Below the pieces are notes generated by a model, which was not told where the DNA came from, ran no database searches, and saw nothing but the letters and a program-made list of their open reading frames with translations. Shown in pieces: positions 17,785 through 26,037 of a stretch of 64,000 nucleotides of DNA. Every line of letters begins with the position of its first letter. Position 1 is the stretch's first letter. This DNA comes from Actinomadura graeca (lineage in GTDB: Bacteria; Actinomycetota; Actinomycetes; Streptosporangiales; Streptosporangiaceae). The DNA is taken from assembly GCF_019175365.1 (NCBI RefSeq), contig NZ_CP059572.1, forward strand, positions 3,348,001-3,412,000, in the 5' to 3' direction. A program made the position numbers and the translations under genes.

Positions 17785-19041
17785 TCAGGCCGCGCAGTAC
17801 TGGCCCTCCTTGCCGATGGCCCGGTACGGGCAGTCGGCATAGGCGGTCAGGCGGAGCAGGGCCTCGCGGCTCCGCTGCACCTGGGTCTCGATGGCCGACG
17901 GGGGCGGGTAGAAGCTGCCACCGCCCAGTTCGAACGTGTAGGAGAAGATGCGCTGGTCACCCCACGTCCAGTCGTCGGTCGTGCCATCGGTGATGTACAG
18001 GTCGCTGGACTGCTCGGGCGTGAAGCCCTGCGTCTGCGCCATCTCACGGCCGATGGTGCGGTGGGCGTTCTCGTCGTCCACGTCCATCGACCCGGGGACG
18101 GTGTTGTTCATGGTGTAGCCGAACGGCCAGAGCACCAGCTCCGCGACCGAGTGGATGTCCAGGAACATCTTGATCTGCTGCTTGCCGCCGACCCTGCGGC
18201 TCCGCACGTAGTTGGCGAGGACCTTCGTCTCGGTGGCCGACTCGGGGCCCGTGCCGCGGTAGGTCTCGCTCGACGTGCTGGAGGACGACCCGTTGCAGCA
18301 GCCCCACTTGTAGGCGAAGTTGCGGTTCAGGTCGGTGCCCGGGCCCTCCCGGTTCTTGCGCCACATGCGGCCGGCCTGGGTGTCGCTGGTCATGTCGTAG
18401 ACCTGGCCGTCGGGGTTCACCATCGGCATGATGGTGATCTCCCGGTTGTCCACCAGGTCGGTGATCCGCTTGTCGGACCCGTAGCCCTTGGTGAGCTGGC
18501 CGATGAAGTCCAGCGCCTGCTCGGCGGTGAGCCGCTCGCGGGCGTGGATGTTGGCGATGATCATGACTTCGGGCTCGTTCTCGTCCGTCGCCACGTTGTC
18601 ACTGATCTTGAGGCCGATGATGTCGCGGCCCTGGCCGGACTTGCCCACGACGAACTTCCGCGTGATCTGCGGGAAGGCGGCGGCGACCTGGTCGACCTCC
18701 GCCTGCATCTCGGCGTAGGTGTGGTACGAGGCCGCCGAGGCGGTCGGCGGGGTCACGGGCTTGGGCAGCGGCGCGCTCACCTTGAAGCCGAGCTTCTTGA
18801 TCGCTTCGACCTCGGACGGGATCGCGCTGATCTCGACGCCGTCGGCGCGGAGGATGTCGATCGCCGCGCCGGTCTGCGCGACCTGGGTGCGCTGGAGGGT
18901 CGTGGTGGCGCCTGTGACCTTGTACTGCTGGGACGTGACGGGGCTGGGCGCGGACGCGCCGGCGGTGCCGGGCACGGTCGCCGTGAGGGCTCCCGCGGCG
19001 AGCACCGCGAGAAGGGAGCGCACTCTGCTGGTAATAACCAT
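17785..19041 (-). CDS. Secreted M14 zinc carboxypeptidase
   Basis: The 418-aa precursor has a signal peptide (VRSLLAVLAAGALTATVPGTAGA), a propeptide-like region to about residue 110, and a peptidase M14 domain. Zinc ligands are visible as NIHARE (His166, Glu169) and LDIHSVAE (His297); the catalytic Glu is in TFELGG (Glu371). Substrate-binding PMVNPDGQVYD and TDLNRNF are also typical of the carboxypeptidase T/A group. The family removes C-terminal residues from extracellular peptides. The C-terminus carries paired Cys (DCPYRAIGKEGQYC), probably a disulfide. The start is the ATG at the signal peptide; the ribosome binding site is weak. Confidence 0.93.
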   Translation of the reverse strand: MVITSRVRSLLAVLAAGALTATVPGTAGASAPSPVTSQQYKVTGATTTLQRTQVAQTGAAIDILRADGVEISAIPSEVEAIKKLGFKVSAPLPKPVTPPTASAASYHTYAEMQAEVDQVAAAFPQITRKFVVGKSGQGRDIIGLKISDNVATDENEPEVMIIANIHARERLTAEQALDFIGQLTKGYGSDKRITDLVDNREITIMPMVNPDGQVYDMTSDTQAGRMWRKNREGPGTDLNRNFAYKWGCCNGSSSSTSSETYRGTGPESATETKVLANYVRSRRVGGKQQIKMFLDIHSVAELVLWPFGYTMNNTVPGSMDVDDENAHRTIGREMAQTQGFTPEQSSDLYITDGTTDDWTWGDQRIFSYTFELGGGSFYPPPSAIETQVQRSREALLRLTAYADCPYRAIGKEGQYCAA

Positions 19042-19294
19042 TTGACGGGTAACCTGCCATTCGGATGTGCGTGCTGGGGCACGCGGCGGGGGGCTCCTCA
19101 GGAGGGTCACGAACGCATGCGGTGTCGCCACAATGACCGGTGCGGCTCCGCTTTACAATGGGTGCCATTTCAGACTGCCACGCTGCGTGAAAATCACAAA
19201 AGCCCAGGTCAGCGCTGTCATATTGGGCGAACTTCCAGACCCAATCAAACGCGATGTGAAATTTCAGGCTTGCCCGACCGGCGAAAAACCGGCG
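19042..19294. other. AT-richer promoter spacer upstream of the carboxypeptidase
   Basis: The 253 bp between the carboxypeptidase start and the next minus-strand gene end is clearly less GC-rich than its surroundings, with several A- and T-runs (about 19130-19290). It has no coding frame of note. It probably holds the carboxypeptidase promoter and the 3' end of the upstream transcript. Confidence 0.4.
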
Positions 19295-19894
19295 TCAGCC
19301 CGGCAGGTTGGGCGGCGAATCCAACTCGGCCAGCTCTATTCCCGGCCCGGCGAGCAGGACGTCACCGGCCACATGGACGGCTGTGACTTCACCCGTGGCG
19401 AGATCGGCGATTTCGTATTGCGCCACGGGGAGTGGCGCGATATCGGTTTCGTGGGCCGCCGTCGCGGCCAGCCGCCAGCGCGCGGTGACGGTCAGCGCCG
19501 CGAGCGCCGTCCCGGCCAGCTGGACGAGCCGGAGGTCGGCCCCGGCCTCCGCGTCCGGGCCGAGGGAGCGCGCCGTCGCGATGAGGAAGGCCGGCGAGTC
19601 CGCGAGGAACCCGGACGCCTTCGCGGTGTGCCCGGCCCGCTCGCCCTGCCCGGCGGCGCCCTCCCCTGCGGCGCCGCGCACCCAGGCGACCTCGGGACCC
19701 GTCACCCCGCCCCTGACCCACCAGGACGGTGTGACGATCTCGACGCGGATGTGCCGCCAGCGCGAGTCCACGACGAGGTCCGTCCGGACGCCGTCGGAGC
19801 GCCGGGAGGTGTAGCGCCAGCCGCCGGGACCCGGCGCGCACTGGAAGCGCTCCTCAAGGCCCTCGTCGAGATGGACGTAGGTTCCGGTCGGCAT
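19295..19894 (-). CDS. Conserved-looking protein of unknown function
   Basis: I do not recognise this 199-aa soluble protein. It begins MPTGTYVHLDEGLEERFQC, has an aromatic patch (SRWRHIRVEI, PSWWVRG), and an Ala-rich central and C-terminal part with alternating hydrophobic strands, suggesting a beta-rich fold. There is no signal peptide or membrane helix. ATG 19894 is preceded by TACGTT after exactly 6 nt, a leaderless promoter sitting in the 25-bp gap after the short SAH hydrolase gene. It may therefore be expressed separately from that gene. Confidence 0.65.
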   Translation of the reverse strand: MPTGTYVHLDEGLEERFQCAPGPGGWRYTSRRSDGVRTDLVVDSRWRHIRVEIVTPSWWVRGGVTGPEVAWVRGAAGEGAAGQGERAGHTAKASGFLADSPAFLIATARSLGPDAEAGADLRLVQLAGTALAALTVTARWRLAATAAHETDIAPLPVAQYEIADLATGEVTAVHVAGDVLLAGPGIELAELDSPPNLPG

Positions 19895-19900
19895 GGGCGG

Positions 19901-19906
19901 AACGTA
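19901..19906 (-). promoter_or_regulatory. -10 hexamer of a leaderless promoter for the unknown protein
   Basis: TACGTT on the minus strand with a 6-nt spacer to ATG 19894 predicts transcription starting at the initiation codon. It lies in the 25-bp gap after the SAH hydrolase paralogue. Confidence 0.45.
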
Positions 19907-19919
19907 TCGCGGCGGGCCC

Positions 19920-21176
19920 TCAGGACCCGAGGCGCCACGAGTGGAGGTAGTCCTCCTGCTCGGCGGTGAGGAGGTCGATGGAGATCTCCATCGAGTCCAG
20001 CTTCAGCCGCGCGACCTCCGTGTCGATCTCCTTCGGCACGTCGTGCACGGCCGCGGGCAGCGTCTCGTGGGCGCCCGCCAGCCACGCGCACGTCAGTGCC
20101 TGGTCGGCGAAGGACATGTCCATGACCGCGGCCGGGTGCCCCTCGGCGGCGGCGAGGTTGACCAGACGGCCCTCGGCGAGCAGGACGAGCCGCCGTCCGT
20201 CCGCCAGCACGTACTCGTCGGCCTGCGGGCGGACTCCGTGGTGGACCTCCACCGCCAGGTCGTCCAGCGCCCGCACGTCGATCTCCACGTCGAAGTGCCC
20301 GGAGTTGGCGAGGATCGCGCCGTCCTTCATCGCGGCAAGGTGCCCGGCGTTCACCACGTCGCGGTTCCCGGTGACGGTGATGAACACGTCGCCGTGGGGC
20401 GCCGCCTCCGACATGGGCTGGACGGCGAACCCCTGCAGCACCGCGTCCAGCGCCTTGACCGGGTCGATCTCCGTGATCACCACCCGGGCCCCGAGCCCCC
20501 GCGCCCGCTCGGCGAGGCCGCGCCCGCAGTAGCCGAACCCCGCGATCACGATGGTCTTGCCCGCGAGGAGGGTGTTGGTGGCGCGGACGATGCCGTCCAG
20601 GGTCGACTGCCCGGTCCCGTACCGGTTGTCGAACATGTGCTTGGTGTCGGTGTCGTTCACCGCGACCATGGGGAACCGCAGGGCGCCCTCCTTGGCCATC
20701 TGGTGCAGCCGGATGACACCGGTCGTCGTCTGCTCGCACCCCGCCTTGACGGTGGGGAGCAGGTCGGTCCGGTCGCTGTGCAGGGTGTTGACCAGGTCGC
20801 AGCCGTCGTCCAGCACCAGGTCGGGCCCGGTCTCCAGCACCTGGTGGATGTGCGCGTAGTAGCCCTCACGGTCGGTGCCCGCGCGCGCGAACACCTCCAC
20901 GCCGTCCTCCCCGACGAGCGCGGCGGCGACGTCGTCCTGCGTGGAGAGCGGGTTGGACGCGGCGAGCGCGACGTACGCGCCCCCGGCCTGAAGCGTGCGG
21001 ATCAGGCACGCCGTCTCGGTGGTGACGTGCATGCACGCCGCGACGCGCCACCCGTCCAGCGGCCGCTCCGCGGCGAAACGCTCCCGGATCTGCCGCAGCA
21101 CGGGCATGCTCCGGTCCGCCCACTCGACCCGCCGGCCCCCCTGGTAGGCAAGCGAGACGTCCGAGATATCGCTCAT
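19920..21176 (-). CDS. Short-form adenosylhomocysteinase paralogue (archaeal/Thermotoga-like)
   Basis: This 418-aa protein is of the S-adenosylhomocysteine hydrolase family. The N-terminal substrate domain has CMHVTTETACLIRTLQAGGA and NPLSTQDDVAAAL; the NAD domain has IVIAGFGYCGRGLAERARG. It lacks the roughly 40-residue insertion and the C-terminal Lys/Tyr tail (KPDHYRY) of the housekeeping enzyme next door, ending HSWRLGS. That short architecture is known from archaea and Thermotoga, where some members prefer S-inosylhomocysteine or have altered cofactor binding. It probably cleaves SAH or a relative; its substrate is open. The start ATG follows a strong terminator, so it needs its own promoter or read-through. 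Confidence 0.88.
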   Translation of the reverse strand: MSDISDVSLAYQGGRRVEWADRSMPVLRQIRERFAAERPLDGWRVAACMHVTTETACLIRTLQAGGAYVALAASNPLSTQDDVAAALVGEDGVEVFARAGTDREGYYAHIHQVLETGPDLVLDDGCDLVNTLHSDRTDLLPTVKAGCEQTTTGVIRLHQMAKEGALRFPMVAVNDTDTKHMFDNRYGTGQSTLDGIVRATNTLLAGKTIVIAGFGYCGRGLAERARGLGARVVITEIDPVKALDAVLQGFAVQPMSEAAPHGDVFITVTGNRDVVNAGHLAAMKDGAILANSGHFDVEIDVRALDDLAVEVHHGVRPQADEYVLADGRRLVLLAEGRLVNLAAAEGHPAAVMDMSFADQALTCAWLAGAHETLPAAVHDVPKEIDTEVARLKLDSMEISIDLLTAEQEDYLHSWRLGS

Positions 21177-21194
21177 CAACGTCCCATCACATGG

Positions 21195-21231
21195 AAAAAG
21201 CCACCGGACGGGCAGGTTACCGCCCGTCCGG
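21195..21231 (-). terminator. Rho-independent terminator of ahcY
   Basis: Perfect 10-bp arms CCGGACGGGC (21204-21213) and GCCCGTCCGG (21222-21231) enclose an 8-nt loop. On the minus strand the stem is followed by TGGC and then five T residues (21199-21195). It lies 19 bp before the start of the short SAH hydrolase gene and would stop ahcY transcription ahead of it. Confidence 0.85.
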
Positions 21232-21280
21232 CAGCACGACGACCTCAGCCACCACCTCAACCCACGACGACCGAAGCACC

Positions 21281-21370
21281 GCGATCGCGTCCGAAGGCAG
21301 GTTCGAGCGAAGCGAGAACCTGATCGCGGAGCGAGCCGCCAAGGCGAGTCCGGAGCGATGCAGCGATCGC
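21281..21370. repeat. Palindrome-rich intergenic segment
   Basis: Between the ahcY stop and its terminator, GCGATCGC occurs at 21281-21288 and again at 21363-21370. An inverted repeat AGGTTC (21299-21304) and GAACCT (21316-21321) brackets GAGCGAAGCGA. The segment is transcribed as the 3' untranslated region of ahcY. No coding potential is seen. Confidence 0.5.
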
Positions 21371-21424
21371 CGCAGTTCCCGTGGAAGGAAGGCGCGCCAG
21401 CGCCTGACGCCGAGGGAATTGCAA

Positions 21425-22855
21425 TCAATACCGATAGTGGTCGGGCTTGTAGGGGCCTTCGACGTGGACGCCGATGTAGGCGGCCTGCTCCTTGGTCAGC
21501 TCGGTGAGCTTGACGCCGAGGGCGGAGAGGTGGAGGCGCGCGACCTTCTCGTCCAGGTGCTTGGGCAGGACGTACACGCCGACCGGGTATTCCTCGGTCT
21601 TGGTGAACAGCTCGATCTGCGCGATGACCTGGTTGGTGAAGGAGTTGGACATGACGAACGAGGGGTGGCCGGTGGCGCAGCCGAGGTTCATCAGGCGGCC
21701 TTCGGCGAGGACGATGATGGAGTGGCCGTCGGGGAAGCGCCACTCGGCGACCTGCGGCTTGATCTCGATCTTCTCGATGCCGTCGACCTTGGCGAGCCCG
21801 GCCATGTCGATCTCGTTGTCGAAGTGCCCGATGTTGGACACGATCGCCTGGTGCTTCATCCGGCTCATGTGGTCGGCCGTGATGATGTTGAAGTTGCCGG
21901 TGGTGGTGACGAAGATGTCGGCGGCGCCGACGATGTCGTCGAGGGTGGTGACCTGGAAGCCGTCCATGGCGGCCTGGAGCGCGCAGATGGGGTCGATCTC
22001 GGTGACGACCACGCGGGCGCCCTGGCCCTTGAGGGCCTCGGCGCAGCCCTTGCCGACGTCGCCGTAGCCGCAGACGACGGCGACCTTGCCGCCGATCAGC
22101 ACGTCGGTGGCGCGGTTGAGGCCGTCGATGACCGAGTGGCGGCAGCCGTACTTGTTGTCGAACTTGGACTTGGTCACCGAGTCGTTGACGTTGATCGCCG
22201 GGAAGGCGAGCGTGCCGGCCTTGTGCATCTCGTAGAGCCGGTGGACGCCGGTGGTGGTCTCCTCGGTGACGCCCTTGACCGCGGCGGCGGTCTCGGTCCA
22301 GCGGCCGGGACGCTCGTCGATGGTCCGGCGGAGGGTGTCGAGGATGATGCCCCACTCCTCCGGGTCGTCCGCGGTGGCGGTGGGGACGGCGCCGGCCTTC
22401 TCGTACTCGGCGCCCTTGTGGACGAGGAGGGTCGCGTCGCCGCCGTCGTCCAGGATCATGTTCGGGGCGCCGCCGTCCGGCCACCGGAGGGCCTGGTCGG
22501 TGCACCACCAGTACTCGTCGAGCGTCTCGCCCTTCCAGGCGAACACGGGCACGCCCTGGGGGTCCTCGGCGGTGCCGGTCCGGCCGACGACGACCGCGGC
22601 GGCGGCGTGGTCCTGGGTGGAGAAGATGTTGCAGGACACCCAGCGGACGTCGGCGCCGAGGTCCACCAGCGTCTCGATCAGCACGGCGGTCTGGATCGTC
22701 ATGTGCAGCGAGCCCATGATCCTCGCGCCGCGCAGCGGCTTGGCGGCGGAGTACTCCTCGCGCACCGCCATCAGGCCGGGCATCTCGTGCTCGGCGAGCC
22801 GGATCTCCCGGCGCCCGAAGTCGGCCAGCGAAAGGTCGGCGACCTTGTAGTCCAT
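21425..22855 (-). CDS. ahcY: Adenosylhomocysteinase (S-adenosylhomocysteine hydrolase)
   Basis: The enzyme cleaves the methylation by-product SAH to homocysteine and adenosine, using bound NAD. At 476 aa it is the full-length bacterial form. It has [32 protein letters not shown], the 40-residue insertion around [14 protein letters not shown], the active-site stretch [21 protein letters not shown] motif [26 protein letters not shown], and the canonical C-terminus PYKPDHYRY whose Lys and Tyr reach the NAD site of the neighbouring subunit. GAGGAG lies 10 nt before the ATG. It is followed by a strong terminator. Confidence 0.97.
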   Translation of the reverse strand: MDYKVADLSLADFGRREIRLAEHEMPGLMAVREEYSAAKPLRGARIMGSLHMTIQTAVLIETLVDLGADVRWVSCNIFSTQDHAAAAVVVGRTGTAEDPQGVPVFAWKGETLDEYWWCTDQALRWPDGGAPNMILDDGGDATLLVHKGAEYEKAGAVPTATADDPEEWGIILDTLRRTIDERPGRWTETAAAVKGVTEETTTGVHRLYEMHKAGTLAFPAINVNDSVTKSKFDNKYGCRHSVIDGLNRATDVLIGGKVAVVCGYGDVGKGCAEALKGQGARVVVTEIDPICALQAAMDGFQVTTLDDIVGAADIFVTTTGNFNIITADHMSRMKHQAIVSNIGHFDNEIDMAGLAKVDGIEKIEIKPQVAEWRFPDGHSIIVLAEGRLMNLGCATGHPSFVMSNSFTNQVIAQIELFTKTEEYPVGVYVLPKHLDEKVARLHLSALGVKLTELTKEQAAYIGVHVEGPYKPDHYRY

Positions 22856-22965
22856 GCGTTCGTACTCCTCGGTGTGTCGGTGCGCGCGTTGGCGTCCGGC
22901 CGCGAGTCTACGGGCGGCCCGGGCACCGGAGCACGACCGGAGGCGACTTTCTCACACGAATTTGT

Positions 22966-22971
22966 CAGAAT
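22966..22971 (+). promoter_or_regulatory. -10 candidate of a leaderless promoter for the MerR-like gene
   Basis: CAGAAT, 6 nt upstream of ATG 22978, lies in the short divergent spacer from ahcY. The first base deviates from TANNNT, so support is weaker than for the other leaderless promoters here. Confidence 0.35.
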
Positions 22972-22977
22972 CGGCGG

Positions 22978-23346
22978 ATGCGCATCACGGAGGCCGCCCG
23001 GCGGCTCGGTACCTCGCCCCGCATGCTCCGCTACCGGGAGACGCTGGGGCTGCTGCCCGCCACCCGCGACTCCGGCGGCGTCCGCCGCGGCGGCGGCCAC
23101 CGGCGCTTCGGGGACGCCGAGCTGCGGGCCGTGGCGCTCGCCCTGGCACTGGAGAAGCGCTACGACATCGGGCCCGCGGAGCTGGCGTTCGGCCTGCGCG
23201 TCCTGGCGGAACCGCAGGTGCAGGCGCATGTGCGGGAGCTGGGCGAGCGTATCGGGCGGCTGTCCGCGCCGCCCGCCCGCGCCCTGGACTTCGAGAAGGA
23301 GAAGGCCCTGCGCCTCCTGCGCCGCCGGACGCCCGGCCCCCGCTAA
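22978..23346 (+). CDS. MerR-family HTH regulator, small
   Basis: The 122-aa protein starts with a MerR winged helix (MRITEAARRLGTSPRMLRYRETLGLLP, residues 1-70, including the wing GGGHRRFGDAEL). A short helical region of about 50 residues follows, with no Cys ligands or drug-binding domain. It is divergent from ahcY, separated by 122 bp, so regulation of ahcY is conceivable but unproven. It converges with the response-regulator gene, the stops overlapping by 4 bases. Confidence 0.87.
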   Translation: MRITEAARRLGTSPRMLRYRETLGLLPATRDSGGVRRGGGHRRFGDAELRAVALALALEKRYDIGPAELAFGLRVLAEPQVQAHVRELGERIGRLSAPPARALDFEKEKALRLLRRRTPGPR

Positions 23347-24014
23347 CGCGCGCTCTCGCCGGGGACGACGACGCCGGACTCGTAGGCGAGCATGACGGCC
23401 TGCGCGCGGTCGCGGAGGCCGAGCTTGGTGAACACGCGCGCCACGTGCGTCTTGACGGTGTGCTCGCTGACCACGAGGCGCCGCGCGATCTCACCGTTGG
23501 ACAGCCCTCCGGCGATCAGCACCAGCACCTCGGTCTCCCGGGCGGTCAGCGTGGCCAGCTCCGACGGGGCCTGCGGCCTGGTGCGCCGCTGGCGGGTGAA
23601 CTCGCGGATCAGCCGGCCGGTCACCTGCGGGGCGAGCAGCGAGTCGCCGCGCGCCACCACGCGGACGGCGGAGACGAGCTCGTCGGCGGTCGCGTCCTTG
23701 AGCAGGAAGCCGCTGGCGCCGACGGCGAGCGCGTCGTAGACGTACTCGTCGACGTCGAAGGTCGTGAGCACCAGCACGCGCGTCTGCTCGGTGCCGGGGA
23801 GGGCGAGGATGCGGCGGGTGGCCTCGATGCCGTCCATGCCGGGCATCCGGATGTCCATGACGACCACGTCGGGACGGGCGCCCTCGGCGAGCCGCACCGC
23901 CTCGCGGCCGTCACCGGCCTCCCCGATGACGGTGATGTCCTCCTGGGAGTCGAGCAGCGCGGCGAACCCCGCCCGCACGATCGTCTGGTCGTCGACGATC
24001 AGCACCTTGATCAC
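23343..24014 (-). CDS. NarL/FixJ-type response regulator
   Basis: The 223-aa protein has a receiver domain (MIKVLIVDDQTIVRAGF; phospho-acceptor Asp54 in VVMDIRMPG; LLKDATADEL switch region) and a C-terminal LuxR-type helix-turn-helix (LTARETEVLVLIAGG, SNGEIARRLVVSEHTVKTHV). It pairs with the histidine kinase 87 bp upstream on the same strand. The regulated process is not evident. Confidence 0.95.
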   Translation of the reverse strand: MIKVLIVDDQTIVRAGFAALLDSQEDITVIGEAGDGREAVRLAEGARPDVVVMDIRMPGMDGIEATRRILALPGTEQTRVLVLTTFDVDEYVYDALAVGASGFLLKDATADELVSAVRVVARGDSLLAPQVTGRLIREFTRQRRTRPQAPSELATLTARETEVLVLIAGGLSNGEIARRLVVSEHTVKTHVARVFTKLGLRDRAQAVMLAYESGVVVPGESAR

Positions 24015-24101
24015 CGCGGTCCTCCCGGCCGGACGGCCGCCGCCGGGCGCCCGGGACCGGCGGCACGGCGATCCGGCGGCAAGGGTGGGTCCGACCGGCC
24101 G

Positions 24102-25637
24102 CTATCTCCCCGCCCGCCCATCGGCCGGCTCCTCCCTGTTGAGCGGAAGCTCGGCCTCCACCAGGAACCCGCCCTCGGTGGCGGGACCGGCGGAGAACCG
24201 TCCGCCCAGCATGGTCGCACGTTCCCGCATGCCGACGAGACCGTGTCCGCCGGAACCGGCCGCGGGCGAGGACTCCAGGCGTGTCCGCCCGGCGGGGCCC
24301 TCGTCCGGGACGGGCGGCCGCGGGACCAGATCGTCGCGGCCCAGGACCCTGGTCGACCCGGACGCGCCGTCGTCGACGACGCGGACCGCCAGCCGGTCCG
24401 GCAGGAACGTCAGGTCGACGCGGACCTCCGCGCCCGGCGCGTGCCGCCGCGCGTTCGTCAGGGCCTCCTGGACGATCCGGTACGCCGACAGCTCGACGGT
24501 CGTGGACAGCGATCGGGCGTCGCCGTGCACGCGCAGATCGGCCTGCCCGCCCGCGCCGCGGTGCTGCTCGATGAGGTCGGGCAGCCGGTCCAGGCGCGGC
24601 TGCGGGGTGGTCGCCGACTCCGGCTCCGGCTTGGCGTCGGCGCGCAGCACGCTGAGCAGCCGCCGCATCTCCACCAGCGCCTCCCGCGCCGTCCTGGCGA
24701 TCTCGGTGTAGCCGGCGCGGGCCTCGGGCGAGAGGTCCTGCATCGTGTACGGGGCCGTCTCCGCCTGGACGGCGATCATGGAGACGGAGTGCGCGACGAC
24801 GTCGTGCAGCTCGCGTGCGATGCTGGCGCGCTCGCGCATCACCGCCTGCTCCCGCTGCACGGCGATCAGCCGCGTGAGGGTCTCGTTGGTGCGCTCCTCG
24901 GCCTCCGCCTCCGTCCGCCCGGCGGACTCCACGGCGCGGCGCGCGTCGCCCAGGCCGATGGCGGCCAGGACGGCGATCACCGCGGCCGGCCACGGGACGT
25001 CGTCCAGCGTCGAGGTGGCGAGGTAGACGACGGCGACCGTGGCGGCGCCGCCGACCGCGAGGACCCCGGCGGACTGCCGGGGCAGCTGCCTGCCCAGCGC
25101 GTACAGGGTGTAGAGGGCGGCGAAGGTCGTCGTGACCAGCAGCAGCTGCCCGGTGAGCAGGCTCGCGGCGAACGCGCCGAGCGCCACCGCCGCCACCGGC
25201 CGCAGGTACTCGCGGCGCCAGACGAGCGGCAGCGTCGAGGCCACCGCGAAGCCGCCCGCGAGGCTGAGCGGCGACTGGACGCGCGGCGCCAGCTCCGCCA
25301 GCGCGGCGATCGTCAGGGCCAGCCCGGTGAGCGGCGCGAAGTACCAGGATCCGGTGACCTCCCCCCAGGCGTGGAGCCAGCGCGGCAGCGGCGCCGTCGC
25401 CCCCTCGCCGGGGCCGCCCGGCCCCCGGCGCGCGCCGCCGGTCAGCCGGCCGGTGAGGTGGACGGCCAGGGGCCGCAGCAGCGTGCCCAGGCCGGTGAGG
25501 ATCCAGAGGAGCAGCTGCCCGACGCCCGCCACGATCCGGCCGGACAGCCGCCACGCGTGGTGCGCGAGGGCGGGGCCGAAGCCCGCGGGATCGGGGCCGG
25601 TCCGGGCCCTGTCGGAGTGGTGGTCATCGCCGGTCAC
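24102..25637 (-). CDS. NarL-type sensor histidine kinase (HisKA_3 class)
   Basis: The 511-aa membrane kinase has several hydrophobic segments in its first half (for example LLLWILTGLGTLL and WYFAPLTGLALTIAALAEL). A dimerisation/phospho-acceptor region ERASIARELHDVVAHSVSMI follows, with the His in ELHDV, and a short HATPase domain near the C-terminus (RLAVRVVDDGAS, GGHGLVGMRERATML). It is cognate to the adjacent response regulator. GTG 25637 is chosen because a GGAGGG lies immediately upstream, although the spacing is very short; an ATG at 25679 without a ribosome binding site is the alternative. Confidence 0.92.
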   Translation of the reverse strand: MTGDDHHSDRARTGPDPAGFGPALAHHAWRLSGRIVAGVGQLLLWILTGLGTLLRPLAVHLTGRLTGGARRGPGGPGEGATAPLPRWLHAWGEVTGSWYFAPLTGLALTIAALAELAPRVQSPLSLAGGFAVASTLPLVWRREYLRPVAAVALGAFAASLLTGQLLLVTTTFAALYTLYALGRQLPRQSAGVLAVGGAATVAVVYLATSTLDDVPWPAAVIAVLAAIGLGDARRAVESAGRTEAEAEERTNETLTRLIAVQREQAVMRERASIARELHDVVAHSVSMIAVQAETAPYTMQDLSPEARAGYTEIARTAREALVEMRRLLSVLRADAKPEPESATTPQPRLDRLPDLIEQHRGAGGQADLRVHGDARSLSTTVELSAYRIVQEALTNARRHAPGAEVRVDLTFLPDRLAVRVVDDGASGSTRVLGRDDLVPRPPVPDEGPAGRTRLESSPAAGSGGHGLVGMRERATMLGGRFSAGPATEGGFLVEAELPLNREEPADGRAGR

Positions 25638-26037
25638 CCCTCCATACTGACCGGTGGGGCGGGTCCGGCACCTCACCATCCGGGGCTATGCGAGGACCCA
25701 GGATCCCCCTGGAGGACGACCCCGTTTCCCTCCTTTTGGCGGACGAACAGAAGGGCACCGCGAACGTAGTGTCTTCATTGTGACCGCGACGGCGGCCACC
25801 ACCGACGTAGGGGGTTCGGTGGGGCTGCCGCGGTCACACCAGAACCGCCCGGCTCAGGGGTCCGGGCGGGGAAGCATGGGAAAGCACCTCGCCGGACGGC
25901 CGTGGTACCGCCTCCTCGGAGGTTCCGCCGGTCTCGCCTGGGCTGGGGTTCGGCCGGCACACGGTGTCGGCCGCCCGGCGAGGGATCCCATGCGGGGCAT
26001 CGGGGGATGTCCCGCGGTCACGGGGACCCCCCCGCGC
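25638..26037. other. Spacer between histidine kinase and CDF transporter genes
   Basis: No credible gene is seen in these 400 bases. A 9-bp inverted repeat, GTGACCGCG (25780-25788) with CGCGGTCAC (25829-25837), flanks about 40 bp and may be a regulatory site upstream of the kinase. The CDF-side hairpin is listed separately. Confidence 0.4.
25992..26015 (-). terminator. Hairpin after the CDF transporter gene
   Basis: GCGGGGCATC (25992-26001) and GATGTCCCGC (26006-26015) form a 10-bp stem with one mismatch and a 4-nt GGGG loop, 22 bp beyond the CDF stop codon. There is no T-run, which is common for actinobacterial terminators. Confidence 0.5.

Noticed and set aside
19031..19055. GGTAATAACC and GGTAACC spaced as an MtrA-like direct repeat at the carboxypeptidase start
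   Set aside because: One copy is part of the coding start, and the motif recalled for MtrA is too loose to call from a single site.
19292..19294. Hairpin reading ACCGGCGAAAAACCGGCG near 19280 as a terminator
   Set aside because: The two halves are direct rather than inverted repeats apart from CCGG, so only a 4-bp stem forms.
22856..22977. A possible SAH riboswitch upstream of ahcY
   Set aside because: The 122-bp leader shows no conserved SAH-riboswitch core sequence, and the ribosome binding site is ordinary.
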